Source: JAQVWU01 sp964628455 (GTDB taxonomy: Bacteria > Bacillota > Clostridia > Oscillospirales > CAG-272). Taken from it: a DNA stretch of 6,136 bases. The position numbers and the translations under genes are program-made. Of the stretch, positions 5,912-6,136 are shown one piece after another. The stretch spans positions 1 to 6,136 of the forward strand of contig CAZVPD010000201.1 of the NCBI GenBank assembly GCA_964628455.1, given 5' to 3'. The notes under the pieces were generated by a model, which was not told where the DNA came from, did not search any database, and saw only the letters and a list, made by a program, of their open reading frames with translations. The number at the start of each line of letters is the position of its first letter. The stretch's first letter is position 1.

Positions 5912-5918
5912 CTGTCAT

Positions 5919-6002
5919 TGGTGCGGAAAACGGGACTTGAACCCGTACGGTGTAACCACACGCCCCTCAAACGTGCGCGTCTGCCAGTTCCGCCACTTCC
6001 GC
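5919..6002 (-). tRNA. tRNA-Leu, anticodon GAG
   Basis: The reverse complement gives acceptor GCGGAAG pairing with TTTCCGC (one G-U), discriminator A and an encoded CCA (5919-5921). The D-arm region GTGGCGGAACTGGCAGACGC is typical of tRNA-Leu. The anticodon loop TTGAGGG carries GAG at 5966-5968, reading CUC/CUU. There is a short variable arm around GGTTACACC and a T-arm with GGTTCAAGTCC. The gene has its own promoter (6020-6048) and terminator (5881-5911). Confidence 0.97.
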
Positions 6003-6019
6003 TCAACTCAACGTTTAGT

Positions 6020-6048
6020 AGTATAGCATACACCTGCATAAATGTCAA
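6020..6048 (-). promoter_or_regulatory. sigma-A promoter of tRNA-Leu
   Basis: On the minus strand there is TTGACA (6043-6048), a 17-bp spacer and TATACT (6020-6025) preceded by TGC, an extended -10. The predicted start is near 6013, about 11 nt before the mature tRNA. It shares TACCCC immediately upstream of the -35 with the tRNA-Ser promoter. The remaining bases to the right edge (6055-6136) show no gene. Confidence 0.92.
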
Positions 6049-6136
6049 GGGGTATTTATAAGTTTCGGAGCAAAAAAAATACGAGGCAGAATGTAAAATT
6101 AACTGCACCCCAGTAAAGATATACTGTTAGTATGCA

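Noticed and set aside
5875..6108. Minus-strand reading frame of 77 codons covering the tRNA-Leu region
   Set aside because: Its peptide with GTGRRARLRGV and RTGSSPVFR is the well-known false translation of a tRNA-Leu gene; the RNA gene, its promoter and its terminator explain the DNA fully.
1..6136. CRISPR arrays, insertion sequences, phage or toxin-antitoxin genes
   Set aside because: I saw no regularly spaced repeats, transposase motifs, terminal inverted repeats with target duplications, or toxin/antitoxin-like proteins.

Overview
The window looks like a draft contig from a low-to-moderate GC Bacillota, most likely an anaerobic Clostridia lineage. The evidence is a thrS gene preceded by a T-box leader with an intrinsic attenuator, textbook sigma-A promoters (TTGACA, 17-18 bp, TATAAT-like), purine-rich ribosome binding sites, and two small proteins that I recognise from memory as the Clostridia-associated families DUF6323 and DUF6179. 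A run of ten N at 4997-5006 marks an unresolved join in the assembly.

Layout. Positions 1-310 hold no convincing complete gene: there is a possible 18-codon C-terminal tail of a gene entering from the left (1-57) and a large imperfect palindrome (113-173). A terminator (311-351) and tRNA-Ser(GGA) (351-442, minus) follow, with a clear promoter upstream at 469-498. Next comes a minus-strand two-gene unit, DUF6323 (1500-2033) then DUF6179 (548-1513), overlapping by 14 nt. Positions 2034-2454 are a dense control region: a plus-strand promoter for thrS, an opposing minus-strand promoter for the DUF pair, and the T-box leader with its terminator. Plus-strand thrS (2455-4308) and a TM2-domain membrane protein (4337-4555) appear to share a transcript ending at a strong bidirectional terminator (4605-4649). 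On the minus strand, a glycoside hydrolase family 3 lipoprotein (4658-5855, broken by the N run) lies just downstream of tRNA-Leu(GAG) (5919-6002) and its terminator. The tRNA-Leu promoter is at 6020-6048.

How it works together. thrS should be switched on when uncharged tRNA-Thr binds the T-box leader (specifier ACC), stabilises an antiterminator and lets polymerase pass the attenuator. The GH3 enzyme probably trims N-acetylglucosamine from cell-wall fragments outside the membrane. The DUF6323/DUF6179 pair has no known function that I can state. It is the best candidate for something undescribed, especially because its promoter faces the thrS promoter so closely that the two could interfere.
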